Positions 24,003 through 30,795 of a stretch of DNA of 44,061 nucleotides are shown here, in pieces. The stretch is from assembly GCA_017525225.1 (NCBI GenBank), contig JAFXTB010000010.1:1-44061 (forward strand), written 5' to 3'. The translations under genes and the position numbers were made by a program. The notes beneath the pieces are model-generated. The model was not told where the DNA came from and ran no database searches. It was given only the letters and a program-made list of their open reading frames with translations. Source of the stretch: Kiritimatiellia bacterium (GTDB taxonomy: Bacteria > Verrucomicrobiota > Kiritimatiellia > RFP12 > UBA1067). Every line of letters begins with the position of its first letter. Within the stretch, counting starts at the first letter, position 1.

Positions 24003-24743
24003 ATGCGTTATGAACTGATGAGGCCGTCCCAGATCCGCGAGGCCATCAAGAAGCGTACGCCGGTCGTGCTGCCGCTCGGCGTGCTGGAATACCATTCGGA
24101 GCACCTGCCCGTGGGCATGGACACGCTCGCCGTGGAGCGGGCGCTCCGCAAGTACGAGGAGGAGGCGGAGATCGTCATACTGCCGTCCTTCTACTGGGGC
24201 GCGTCCTCGCGTGCCGTGGCTCCGTGCGAAGGGCGCGGCTCGATCCCCGTGGATTCGCAGGCGCTGGTGCCGATCGCCAGGCAGATTTTCCGCGGCCTCC
24301 TGGACGTGGGTTTCCGCAACATCCACACATTCATCCACCACCAGAGCGAGGACTTCAACGCCGGCATGCCCACGGACCTCGCCTTCCGCCTCGCCTCGCG
24401 CCAGGTGATAATGGAGTTCCTGGAGGAGAAGAAGGGCGACGGATGGTGGGGCGACCCCTCGAGCGCGTCGTACTACACCGACCACACGAACCTGGACGCC
24501 AACCCGTTCATCTGGATCCAGAACCATGCGCTCATGGACGCCAAGGTGCTCGAGAAGTATCCGTTCGACCATGCGGGAGAGGGCGAGACGTCGCTCATGA
24601 TGTCGCTCTGTCCGGACACCGTGAACATGGACGAGTTCGACAAGACGGCCTGGTACGCCCAGAGCGCGCTGAAGGCGTCGAAGGAGACGGGCGACGGCGG
24701 CGTTGCCATGATACTCGACCATTTCCGCCGCGTGCTGAAGTAG
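24003..24743 (+). CDS. Creatininase-family amidohydrolase
   Basis: 246 residues, the usual family length, and cytoplasmic (no signal peptide). The metal-binding pattern is clear: PLGVLEYHSEHLPVGMDT near residues 24-41 (Glu, two His and Asp as ligands), and HAGEGETSLMM near 195-205 (His and Glu). Family members hydrolyse cyclic amides or formamides such as creatinine and 3-dehydro compounds using two divalent metals. The usual downstream partners of known pathways are not present; here phosphofructokinase follows after 7 bases, so a role in handling a sugar-derived amide is conceivable but unproven. The insertion HHQSEDFNAGMPTDLAFRLASRQ between the motifs is ordinary for the family. Confidence 0.88.
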   Translation: MRYELMRPSQIREAIKKRTPVVLPLGVLEYHSEHLPVGMDTLAVERALRKYEEEAEIVILPSFYWGASSRAVAPCEGRGSIPVDSQALVPIARQIFRGLLDVGFRNIHTFIHHQSEDFNAGMPTDLAFRLASRQVIMEFLEEKKGDGWWGDPSSASYYTDHTNLDANPFIWIQNHALMDAKVLEKYPFDHAGEGETSLMMSLCPDTVNMDEFDKTAWYAQSALKASKETGDGGVAMILDHFRRVLK

Positions 24744-24750
24744 GCCAGCC

Positions 24751-26115
24751 ATGTCGCTCAGCACCACACTGGACAAGATCGCCTCCAACCGGGAGGAATA
24801 CAGCTGCAACGTCGACACCCTCGGCGAATGCACCATCGCCTCGCCCGTGCGGCACCACGACTTCATCCGCGAGGGCGACAGGGTGTATCTCACCGAGAAC
24901 ATCGCCGAGCTGGAGTACTGGGAGAAGCGCCTCGGGCACAAGCCCAGCTTCGAGCGCGCCGGGCCGCTGAAGAAGATCTTCCACGATCCGTCCTGGACGC
25001 GTGTGGGCATCCTCACGGCGGGCGGGCTCTGCCCGGGGTTGAACAACGTCATCAAGGGTCTGGTGGAGATCCTCACCTTCGACTACGGCATAAAGACGAT
25101 CTACGGCATCCGCTTCGGCTACGCGGGTCTCTCGCCGCGCTACGGATACCAGCCGATGATGCTCAATTCGGACATCGTCGACATGATCCACGAGCTGGGA
25201 GGCACGATCCTGGGCTCGTCCCGCGGCCAGCAGCCCACCGACGAGATGGTCGAGACCCTCGTGCGAATGAACATCAACGTGCTGTTCTGCATCGGCGGCG
25301 ACGGGTCCTTGAGGTGCGCGCGCGACATCGCAGAGGAATGCAAGCGCAGGAAGCTTTCGATATCGGTCGTTGGCGTTCCGAAGACGATCGACAACGACCT
25401 GCAGTTCGTAGGCCGCTCGTTCGGCTTCGAGACTGCCGTGGCGGAGGCCACGAACGTCATCCGCTCCGCGCACATGGAGGCCAAGGGCGCCTACAACGGC
25501 ATCGGCCTCGTGAAGCTGATGGGGCGCGATTCCGGCTTCATCGCGGCATACGCCGCCATCGCCAACCCGGTGGTGAACTTCTGCCTCATACCCGAGGACA
25601 GGTTCGAGCTGGAAGGGCCGCACGGCCTGCTGGCGGCGCTCGAGCGCCGCTTCGCGGCCGACAAGACGCATGCTGTCGTGGTGGTGGCCGAGGGCGCCGG
25701 GCAGAAGCTCATCGAGGGCGAGGAGGAGCGCCGCGACGCCAGCGGGAACGTGCTGAAGAAGGACATCGGCGAATTCCTCAAGCGCCACATCTCCGAGCAC
25801 TTCAAGGCCAAGGGCATCCCCTGCACCATCAAGTACTTCGACCCCAGCTACATCATCCGCAGCGTGCCCGCCCGCGGCACGGACGCCATCCGCTGCTACA
25901 TGCTCGCGCGCAACGCCGTGCATGCCGCGATGGCCGGCCGCACCAACTGCGTGATTGGCAGCGTGGGCGAATGGCATACGCTCGTGCCCATAAAGCTGGC
26001 GACGATAGAACGGCAGACGGTGTCGCTTTCCAGCGACCTCTGGCGCAGCGTGGTGGACGCCACCGGCCAGGGATTCTGGTTCACGCCCGACGCCCGCGCC
26101 GCCTACGTGCCGTGA
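24751..26115 (+). CDS. ATP-type phosphofructokinase of the long clade
   Basis: 454 residues. It phosphorylates fructose 6-phosphate to the 1,6-bisphosphate. An N-terminal extension of ~80 residues (LTENIAELEYWEKRL ... FHDPSWTRVGILTAGGLCPGLNNVI) precedes the catalytic core, as in the plant/trypanosomatid clade. Core motifs: GGDGSLRCA, where Gly rather than Asp after GGD favours ATP over pyrophosphate, PKTIDNDLQFVGRSFGFETAV, where Lys in place of Gly is typical of this clade and of PPi enzymes, MGRDSGFIA, PEDRFELEG, VVVVAEGAGQ and YIIRSVPARGTDAIRC. The Gly/Lys combination is found in ATP-dependent enzymes such as that of Trypanosoma, so I predict ATP. It follows the creatininase gene by 7 bases and overlaps or touches the azlC region. 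Confidence 0.9.
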   Translation: MSLSTTLDKIASNREEYSCNVDTLGECTIASPVRHHDFIREGDRVYLTENIAELEYWEKRLGHKPSFERAGPLKKIFHDPSWTRVGILTAGGLCPGLNNVIKGLVEILTFDYGIKTIYGIRFGYAGLSPRYGYQPMMLNSDIVDMIHELGGTILGSSRGQQPTDEMVETLVRMNINVLFCIGGDGSLRCARDIAEECKRRKLSISVVGVPKTIDNDLQFVGRSFGFETAVAEATNVIRSAHMEAKGAYNGIGLVKLMGRDSGFIAAYAAIANPVVNFCLIPEDRFELEGPHGLLAALERRFAADKTHAVVVVAEGAGQKLIEGEEERRDASGNVLKKDIGEFLKRHISEHFKAKGIPCTIKYFDPSYIIRSVPARGTDAIRCYMLARNAVHAAMAGRTNCVIGSVGEWHTLVPIKLATIERQTVSLSSDLWRSVVDATGQGFWFTPDARAAYVP

Positions 26116-26141
26116 CGGAATGGCGTGTCGGACAAGGTAGA

Positions 26142-26864
26142 ATGGAAGACGGCGGGATCGTACGGCGGGCCTTCAGGGATTCCATCCCGGTCCTGATGGG
26201 CTATGTGGCCATGGGATTCGCCTCGGGCGTGCTTTTGGCCGTCGAGGGCGGGATCTCATGTGCGCCTGCCTGGGCCGCGGCGACAAGCGCCACGTTCGTC
26301 TCGGGCCCGCTGCAGTACATCTTCGTAGATTGGGTGCGCACGTCGCAGGCTCTGGGCAGCGTCCTTCTTGTGACACTGTGCGTCAATTTCCGCTATTCGC
26401 TCTACGGGCTTTCCCTCATCGACCGTCTCAAGGGGGCGTCCCTCTGGCAGAAGGCGTATATAATCGGCACGATCACCGATGAAACGTATGCCTTGCAGAC
26501 CGCGTGCCGGCTTGAAGGGCGCTCAGGCGTAGCGTACTGCCTTTTCCTTGCCATGTTCGACCACCTCTACTGGATAGGCGGCGTCACGGCGGGCGCCATC
26601 GCCGGCGTGCTGGCGCAAGGCGCGTTTTCCACGGAGAGGGTGGCGGCGGTCACGAAGGGCATAGATTTCGCGATGACCGCGCTTTTCCTTGTCATCTTGA
26701 CGGATCAGGTGCGCGAACGCGCGAACCGCCTGCCCGCGGCAATCGGGTTCGTGGCGGCGCTGATTGCGTTCTTCGCGTTTGGACGCGCCAACATGCTCGT
26801 GCCGGCCGTCGCGGGCATCGTGGCGACGTTCTTTGCGTGCAGGAGGTGGATGGATGTCCGCTGA
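26142..26864 (+). CDS. azlC: AzlC-family amino-acid exporter subunit
   Basis: 240 residues from ATG 26142 with CAAGG upstream; a GTG at 26112 overlapping the phosphofructokinase stop is an alternative. AzlC is the large membrane subunit of a branched-chain amino acid exporter. The typical beginning FRDSIPVLMGYVAMGFASGVLL is followed by WAAATSATFVSGPLQYIFVDWV, LLVTLCVNFRYSLYGLSLIDRLKG, YIIGTITDETYAL, and four further helices, ending FGRANMLVPAVAGIVATFFACRR. The stop overlaps the start of azlD by 11 bases. Export of branched-chain or related amino acids is the family role; the actual substrate here is not known. Confidence 0.9.
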   Translation: MEDGGIVRRAFRDSIPVLMGYVAMGFASGVLLAVEGGISCAPAWAAATSATFVSGPLQYIFVDWVRTSQALGSVLLVTLCVNFRYSLYGLSLIDRLKGASLWQKAYIIGTITDETYALQTACRLEGRSGVAYCLFLAMFDHLYWIGGVTAGAIAGVLAQGAFSTERVAAVTKGIDFAMTALFLVILTDQVRERANRLPAAIGFVAALIAFFAFGRANMLVPAVAGIVATFFACRRWMDVR

Positions 26865-27174
26865 AGCGAAATACGCTTTCACCGTGCTTGTTTCGGTGGG
26901 GGCGCTTTCATATCTTCTGAGGGCTCTGCCTTTCGCTCTTTTCGGCCGGCGCGGTGAGCCTCCACCCGTCGTGAGATATGTGGGAAGGGTGCTCGCCCCT
27001 GCTGCGATCGCCATGCTCGTCGTGTACTGCTATGCCGGGGAGGCGGCATCGGGGAGGATGCCTTTCGCGCCGTACATCGCAGGCGCCGTCACCGTGCTTC
27101 TCCAGATATGGCGGCGCAATCCCCTCGTGTCCATCCTCGCTGGAACACTGCTCTACATGTTTCTCGTGCGCTAG
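26854..27174 (+). CDS. azlD: AzlD-family amino-acid exporter subunit
   Basis: 106 residues with AGGAGG upstream inside azlC. Four hydrophobic segments: KYAFTVLVSVGALSYLLRALPFALF, VVRYVGRVLAPAAIAMLVVYCYAG, YIAGAVTVLLQIWRRN and LVSILAGTLLYMFLVR. AYLLRALPF and LAPAAIAMLVVY are standard AzlD signatures. It completes the AzlCD pair. Confidence 0.9.
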   Translation: MSAEAKYAFTVLVSVGALSYLLRALPFALFGRRGEPPPVVRYVGRVLAPAAIAMLVVYCYAGEAASGRMPFAPYIAGAVTVLLQIWRRNPLVSILAGTLLYMFLVR

Positions 27175-27193
27175 CATTTGGCGCCACCAGGCA

Positions 27194-27222
27194 TGGTCAC
27201 ATAGGTGTAATTATGTTATACT
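27194..27222 (+). promoter_or_regulatory. Promoter of the RAYT gene
   Basis: TGGTCA at 27194-27199, a 17-base spacer, and TGT-TATACT ending at 27222 (extended -10). The leader is about 33 bases and includes GGAGG at 27251. Confidence 0.55.
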
Positions 27223-27261
27223 ATCCCTGTTCCTCTAATCAACGGAGATGGGAGGCTCGTG

Positions 27262-28245
27262 ATGGGAAGGCTGCCGGGCTTCGATTACAAGCGGCCGTTC
27301 TTTTACATGGTGACGGTGAAGGGTGCGCGGAGCGTACCCGGTAAAACTGGTTTTGTAGCAGCTGCTCCGCAGCTGCAATTCTCCCGGCTTGAAGAGGGCG
27401 GCGCGCTCGCCGACACTGCGCTTACGCCAGCGCTCAGGGTGGTGATCGAGCATTTCCATGAGACATGGTGGTGCATAGAGCGGATTCGCTATTATGTGAT
27501 CATGCCCGATCACCTTCATTTGATCATCAAGATGCGCGATGTGGAAGGGCGCGTCTCGCTGGCCGTGGTGGTGAGGCAGCTGATCAAGGCATTGGAAAGG
27601 GCCGCCGGAGGCGCCCCTGCAAAACCGGTTGTGCAAGGCGCGCTCCGCGCGCCAATATTCGAAAAAGACTGGCACGATTGGATCGTGAAGAAGGAAGGGC
27701 AGCTTGATACTTTCAGGCGGTATATCGCTGAGAACGGGCACAGGGCATGGCTGAGGCGCGAGAACCGGCGCTTTTTCACCGAGGTGAGGCGCGTGAATTT
27801 CGCGGGGCGCGAATGGCGCGCATACGGCAACGCGGCGATTCTCGAGCTGCCGGTGATAGCGCCTTTCCAGTGCTCGCGCAAGTGGACGAAGGATGGCCCT
27901 GAATGGCGCGAGGCGATGGGACGGGCGGAACGGCTTGGCCCGGGCGGCGCAGGGGTGGGCACTTTCATGAGCCCGTGCGAGAAGGAATGCGGCAACGCGA
28001 TATTCAAGGCGGGCGGCTCGTTGATCGTACTTTATCCGGAGGGTTTCGGTGAACGCTGGCACCCACCGCGCAACAAGGAGGCGCTTTGCGCAAAGGGGCG
28101 CATGCTCTTTCTTTCGCTTTGGGAGGCGAGTACGAAAAAGCCCGACAACGCCACGCTCTACAAGCGCTGCCATGAGATGGGGACGCTCGCGTCGGTCGCA
28201 AAAGCGGGAAAATCGGCTAAGACCCAGAACGTAGCCACATCATGA
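27262..28245 (+). CDS. REP-associated tyrosine transposase (RAYT, Y1-type HUH)
   Basis: 327 residues from the ATG preceded by GGAGG (a GTG at 27259 is in frame). The catalytic signature of the Y1 transposase superfamily is present: metal-binding HLH in YVIMPDHLHLIIKM near residue 86 and the nucleophile Tyr in TFRRYIAENGHRAWLRR near residue 155. The N-terminal FDYKRPFFYMVTVKGAR is also family-typical. The C-terminal half (WRAYGNAAILELPVIAPFQCSRK ... GGSLIVLYPEGFGERWHPP ... CAKGRMLFLSLW) is an extension found in some RAYT groups. Single-copy RAYT enzymes cut and join hairpin-bearing REP DNA as single strands. Two hairpin elements are embedded in the gene itself (see 27343 and 27621). The gene is complete and probably expressed from its own promoter. 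Confidence 0.88.
   Translation: MGRLPGFDYKRPFFYMVTVKGARSVPGKTGFVAAAPQLQFSRLEEGGALADTALTPALRVVIEHFHETWWCIERIRYYVIMPDHLHLIIKMRDVEGRVSLAVVVRQLIKALERAAGGAPAKPVVQGALRAPIFEKDWHDWIVKKEGQLDTFRRYIAENGHRAWLRRENRRFFTEVRRVNFAGREWRAYGNAAILELPVIAPFQCSRKWTKDGPEWREAMGRAERLGPGGAGVGTFMSPCEKECGNAIFKAGGSLIVLYPEGFGERWHPPRNKEALCAKGRMLFLSLWEASTKKPDNATLYKRCHEMGTLASVAKAGKSAKTQNVATS
27343..27383 (+). repeat. REP-like hairpin element 1 inside the RAYT gene
   Basis: Begins aaaactggttttgta, then a perfect 8-bp stem GCAGCTGC (27358-27365), loop TCC, and the stem repeat GCAGCTGC (27369-27376), then aattctc. It is read in frame as KTGFVAAAPQLQFS. Confidence 0.7.
27621..27660 (+). repeat. REP-like hairpin element 2 inside the RAYT gene
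   Basis: Begins aaaaccggttgtgcaa, then a perfect 7-bp stem GGCGCGC (27637-27643), loop TCC, GCGCGCC (27647-27653), then aatattc. The distance from its first base to the loop is 23 bases, exactly as in element 1, and the flanks match. It is read in a different frame, as AKPVVQGALRAPIF. Confidence 0.7.
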
Positions 28246-28289
28246 GGATTGTATAACAGAACCTGTTTTATCAACTCCAGGGGATGTTC

Positions 28290-28304
28290 TGGGGGCTGTC
28301 CCCA
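28290..28304. terminator. Possible bidirectional terminator between convergent genes
   Basis: TGGGG (28290-28294) pairs with CCCCA (28300-28304) around a 5-base loop, in the 64-base space between the RAYT gene and the convergent regulator gene. There is no U-tract on either side, so the call is weak. Confidence 0.3.
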
Positions 28305-28309
28305 TTGGA

Positions 28310-29521
28310 TCAGCCGTCCAGCCCCTTCAGCCGGTATTCCCTCATTGAAACGCCGAAGCGCCGCTTGAATAGCGCCTTGGGCGGAGCCGGATTCTTCCAT
28401 CCGCAGTCGCGCGTGATTTCGGCTATGGGGGTCTTGGTATGCCGGAGCCGCCATTTGACCTCCTCGAGCCTGATGCGCAGCATCGCCTCGTACACGCTCT
28501 CGTTCTGCAGCTCCCTGAAACGGAGTTCGAGAAGCGAACGCGACACCTTGAACCGGCGCACCACGTCGCCCACCCCTATGCCCTTGACCGCCTCGCGCCC
28601 GATATAGGCAAGCGCCTTCTGCACCAGCGTTCCCGCTTCCGACTGCGCCACCGTCGATTCACGGTGGACCACGGCGCGGATGCCTACCAGCCTCAGCCGC
28701 ATGTCCGGCGGGATGCGTCCGCCCGCCATCATGCGGTCGAGCAGCTCCGCCGCCGCAAGCCCCTCGCCGATGAAGTCCGGCTGTATGCTGGACAGCTTCG
28801 GTTCGGCGTTCTCGCAGAGTATGGGGTCGTTGTTAACGCCAAGGACTCCTACCTCGGCCGGAATCTTCATGCCGATCTTGCGGCATACGTCCAGCACCTC
28901 GAATGCGCGGTCGTCGCATGCGGCGAGAATGCCGCAAGGCTTGGGGAGGGAACGCAGCCATTCGATCATCGTGGCGGAGTCCTCTACCTTGTCGCTGTAG
29001 TGTTCGATGTCGAACATCCTCCCCGCGAAACCTGCAGCGTCAAGAACATCGTGGAAGGACGTTCCGCGGTCGCGGCTCCAGTCCTCGTCGGTCCTGTATC
29101 CCGCATAGCCATAGCTTTTGTACACGCCCTGTTTCATCAGCGCAAGCGCCGCTTCGCGCCCGACGGCCCTGGAATCGCTCTTGACGAACGCGACATTGCC
29201 TTTCCGCTTCTCGATGCCGCCGCCCGAGACGTTCATCATCACCACCGGCACGTCATTCGCCGCCAGGACCGCGAGCGCGTCCTCCGTGCCCGGAATGCCC
29301 ACGATGAAGCCGTTTGTGCCGCGCGCCAGCTCGGCGCGGACGGTTTCGGCCGAGAACTCGTGGCGGGTACGGTAGATGATGAGCTGCCAGCGGCGGCCTG
29401 CGCTCAGATATTCGAAGATGCCGTTCAGCTTGTCCTGGCCGGCAATGCCCGCCATCCGAAGCGCCACCACCACGCGCCTGGGCGCGGAGGCGTCCGTAAG
29501 ACCTGTCCTGCGATGTCCCAT
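28310..29521 (-). CDS. XylR-type AraC transcription regulator (sugar-binding domain plus AraC HTH)
   Basis: 403 residues from MGHRRTGLTDASAPRRVVVALRMAG; the longer frame (from 29629) crosses the promoter. Residues ~17-280 are a LacI/periplasmic-binding-like sensor: GQDKLNGIFEYLSAGRRWQLIIYR, GTNGFIVGIPGTEDALAVLAANDVPVVMMN, FVKSDSRAVGREAALALMKQG, GILAACDDRAFEVLDVCRKIGMKIPAEVGVLGVNND, LSSIQPDFIGEGLAAAELLDRMM. The C-terminal ~100 residues are an AraC DNA-binding domain with two helix-turn-helices (VGDVVRRFKVSRSLLELRFRE and PIAEITRDCGWKNPAPPKALFKRRFGVSMREYR). This is the layout of XylR of E. coli, a sugar-activated regulator. It is divergent from the hydrolase cluster starting at 29645 and is the likely controller of it. 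Confidence 0.9.
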   Translation of the reverse strand: MGHRRTGLTDASAPRRVVVALRMAGIAGQDKLNGIFEYLSAGRRWQLIIYRTRHEFSAETVRAELARGTNGFIVGIPGTEDALAVLAANDVPVVMMNVSGGGIEKRKGNVAFVKSDSRAVGREAALALMKQGVYKSYGYAGYRTDEDWSRDRGTSFHDVLDAAGFAGRMFDIEHYSDKVEDSATMIEWLRSLPKPCGILAACDDRAFEVLDVCRKIGMKIPAEVGVLGVNNDPILCENAEPKLSSIQPDFIGEGLAAAELLDRMMAGGRIPPDMRLRLVGIRAVVHRESTVAQSEAGTLVQKALAYIGREAVKGIGVGDVVRRFKVSRSLLELRFRELQNESVYEAMLRIRLEEVKWRLRHTKTPIAEITRDCGWKNPAPPKALFKRRFGVSMREYRLKGLDG

Positions 29522-29527
29522 GCGCAC

Positions 29528-29536
29528 ATTATACCA
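29528..29536 (-). promoter_or_regulatory. Extended -10 box of the regulator gene (predicted leaderless)
   Basis: TGG-TATAAT on the minus strand at 29536-29528, with six bases (29527-29522) to the ATG at 29521. Same layout as at 4147 and 16625. Confidence 0.6.
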
Positions 29537-29592
29537 TAATTCCAGATCGGGATGTTGGCGGAAAGATGATGTTTTCTTGTTGGATAAGGTAT

Positions 29593-29620
29593 TTGACTTC
29601 ATACGATATTTTGGTAAAAT
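29593..29620 (+). promoter_or_regulatory. Promoter of the hydrolase cluster, divergent from the regulator
   Basis: TTGACT at 29593-29598, 16-base spacer, and TGG-TAAAAT ending at 29620. The leader of ~18 bases contains GGGAAAGG before the ATG at 29645. I found no clear operator palindrome in the 123-base intergenic space. Confidence 0.65.
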
Positions 29621-29644
29621 GTTGGGCATTGGGAAAGGTGTATC

Positions 29645-30673
29645 ATGGTTTCAAATACTTCGATCAGCTACTATGGTCTCAACTATGTTGAACACGCCGA
29701 GGCGGACTTCAAGGAGATGAAGGCGCACGGCGTCACACAGGTCATCCTCGCGGTGACGGAGTTCGATTTCGACTTCTGGCGGCCGAACATCCCGAAGATC
29801 GTGGACAAGGCCCACGAGCTGGGCCTGCGCGTCCTCATCGATCCGTGGGGCAACGGCAAGTACTTCGGCGGCGAGCAGGTGTCGAAGTTCCTGCAGGACA
29901 ACGTGGAGAACCGCCAGGTCTCCGCGCTCACAGGCGAGAGGCTGCCCTTCGCCTGCTTCAACACCAACTCCTACCGCGACTACTTCCGCAACTTCTGCAC
30001 CACCCTCGCGCGCGAGACGGCGTGCGATGGGTTCTTCTGGGACGAGCCGCACTACGCCTTCCCCAAGGGCATCGCATCCATCACCGGCGGCGTGGCGGAC
30101 GACTGGACGTGCTTCTGCCCCGTGTGCCGCAAGCGCTTCCTCGACTACTACGGCTACGAGATGCCGCGCTACATGACGAACGACGTCAAGCAGTTCCGCT
30201 GGCGCGAGGCGCTCGTGGTGCTGAGCGATACGTCGAAGGCGATCAAGGAGATCCGCAAGGACTGCGAGATCACCTGCTGCGTGCACGCCACGCAGAACGG
30301 ATACTACGTCAGCGAATACCGCGGCTACGACAACTGGGACCTCGTGGGCGCATGCCCGTATTTTGACGTGTTCTCCACCACCATAATCAACTGGGCGCTG
30401 CCCGAGGACTTCTACCGCGACATCACGAAGCGCACGGTGGCCATCGCGAAGAAGTACGGCAAGCAGTCTGAACGCTGGCTCATGGGCTATTACAGGCAGC
30501 CGAAGGACTTCGCGCAGATCGATCGCTGGGTCGACATCGCCGTCGAGGAGGGAGTTGACCGCCTTGCGGCCTGGACGTACCGTGGCGGCTACGGCACGGT
30601 AGTGGGCGCCCCCGACGCGCTCAAGCTGTGGGATGCGATAGGGGCGAATTATAGGAGAGTCATTAGTCGCTAG
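29645..30673 (+). CDS. Cytosolic TIM-barrel hydrolase-like protein, uncharacterised
   Basis: 342 residues with no signal peptide. The pattern suggests a (beta/alpha)8 glycosidase-like protein: YYGLNYVEHAEADFKEMKAHGVTQVILAVTEFDFDFW, IVDKAHELGLRVLIDPWGNG, ACDGFFWDEPHYAFPKG (Glu/Asp candidate), then VADDWTCFCPVCRKRFLDYYGYEMP with CxCxxC, ITCCVHATQNGYY, WDLVGACPYFDVFSTTIINW, KYGKQSERWLMGYYRQPKDF and LAAWTYRGGYGT. I cannot give it a family number. It is the first gene controlled by the divergent XylR-type promoter, so it probably acts on the inducing sugar or an intermediate inside the cell. Its last three codons and the TAG stop already belong to the heptamer array that follows. Confidence 0.8.
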   Translation: MVSNTSISYYGLNYVEHAEADFKEMKAHGVTQVILAVTEFDFDFWRPNIPKIVDKAHELGLRVLIDPWGNGKYFGGEQVSKFLQDNVENRQVSALTGERLPFACFNTNSYRDYFRNFCTTLARETACDGFFWDEPHYAFPKGIASITGGVADDWTCFCPVCRKRFLDYYGYEMPRYMTNDVKQFRWREALVVLSDTSKAIKEIRKDCEITCCVHATQNGYYVSEYRGYDNWDLVGACPYFDVFSTTIINWALPEDFYRDITKRTVAIAKKYGKQSERWLMGYYRQPKDFAQIDRWVDIAVEEGVDRLAAWTYRGGYGTVVGAPDALKLWDAIGANYRRVISR

Positions 30674-30747
30674 TCGCTAGTGGTTAGTGGTTAGTGGTTA
30701 GTGGTTAGTCGTTGGTTGTTGGTTGTTGATTGTTGGTTGTTGGTGGT
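30664..30747 (+). repeat. Heptamer array A (12 units of TRRTBGY)
   Basis: Twelve exact 7-base units: tagtcgc x2, tagtggt x4, tagtcgt, tggttgt x2, tgattgt, tggttgt, tggtggt. The first unit lies inside the coding end of the gene before it and the second supplies its TAG stop. A TAG-type block precedes a TGG-type block, giving the array a direction. Confidence 0.9.
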
Positions 30748-30749
30748 AG

Positions 30750-30770
30750 GGCCCGCTCGCCGAGCGGGCC
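30750..30770. repeat. GC hairpin after heptamer array A
   Basis: Stem GGCCCGCTC (30750-30758), loop GCC, stem GAGCGGGCC (30762-30770): a perfect 9-bp stem two bases after the array. It is followed by gcaaggg and, 26 bases later, the start of the next gene. There is no U-tract, so it is unlikely to be a simple terminator. Confidence 0.85.
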
Positions 30771-30795
30771 GCAAGGGAAAGAAGGAGAAGATGGC

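Noticed and set aside
24595-25977. 460-codon minus-strand frame opposite phosphofructokinase
   Set aside because: Antisense shadow; all conserved phosphofructokinase motifs are on the plus strand.
27259-28173. Minus-strand frame opposite the RAYT transposase
   Set aside because: The RAYT frame has HLH and Tyr motifs; the opposite frame has none.
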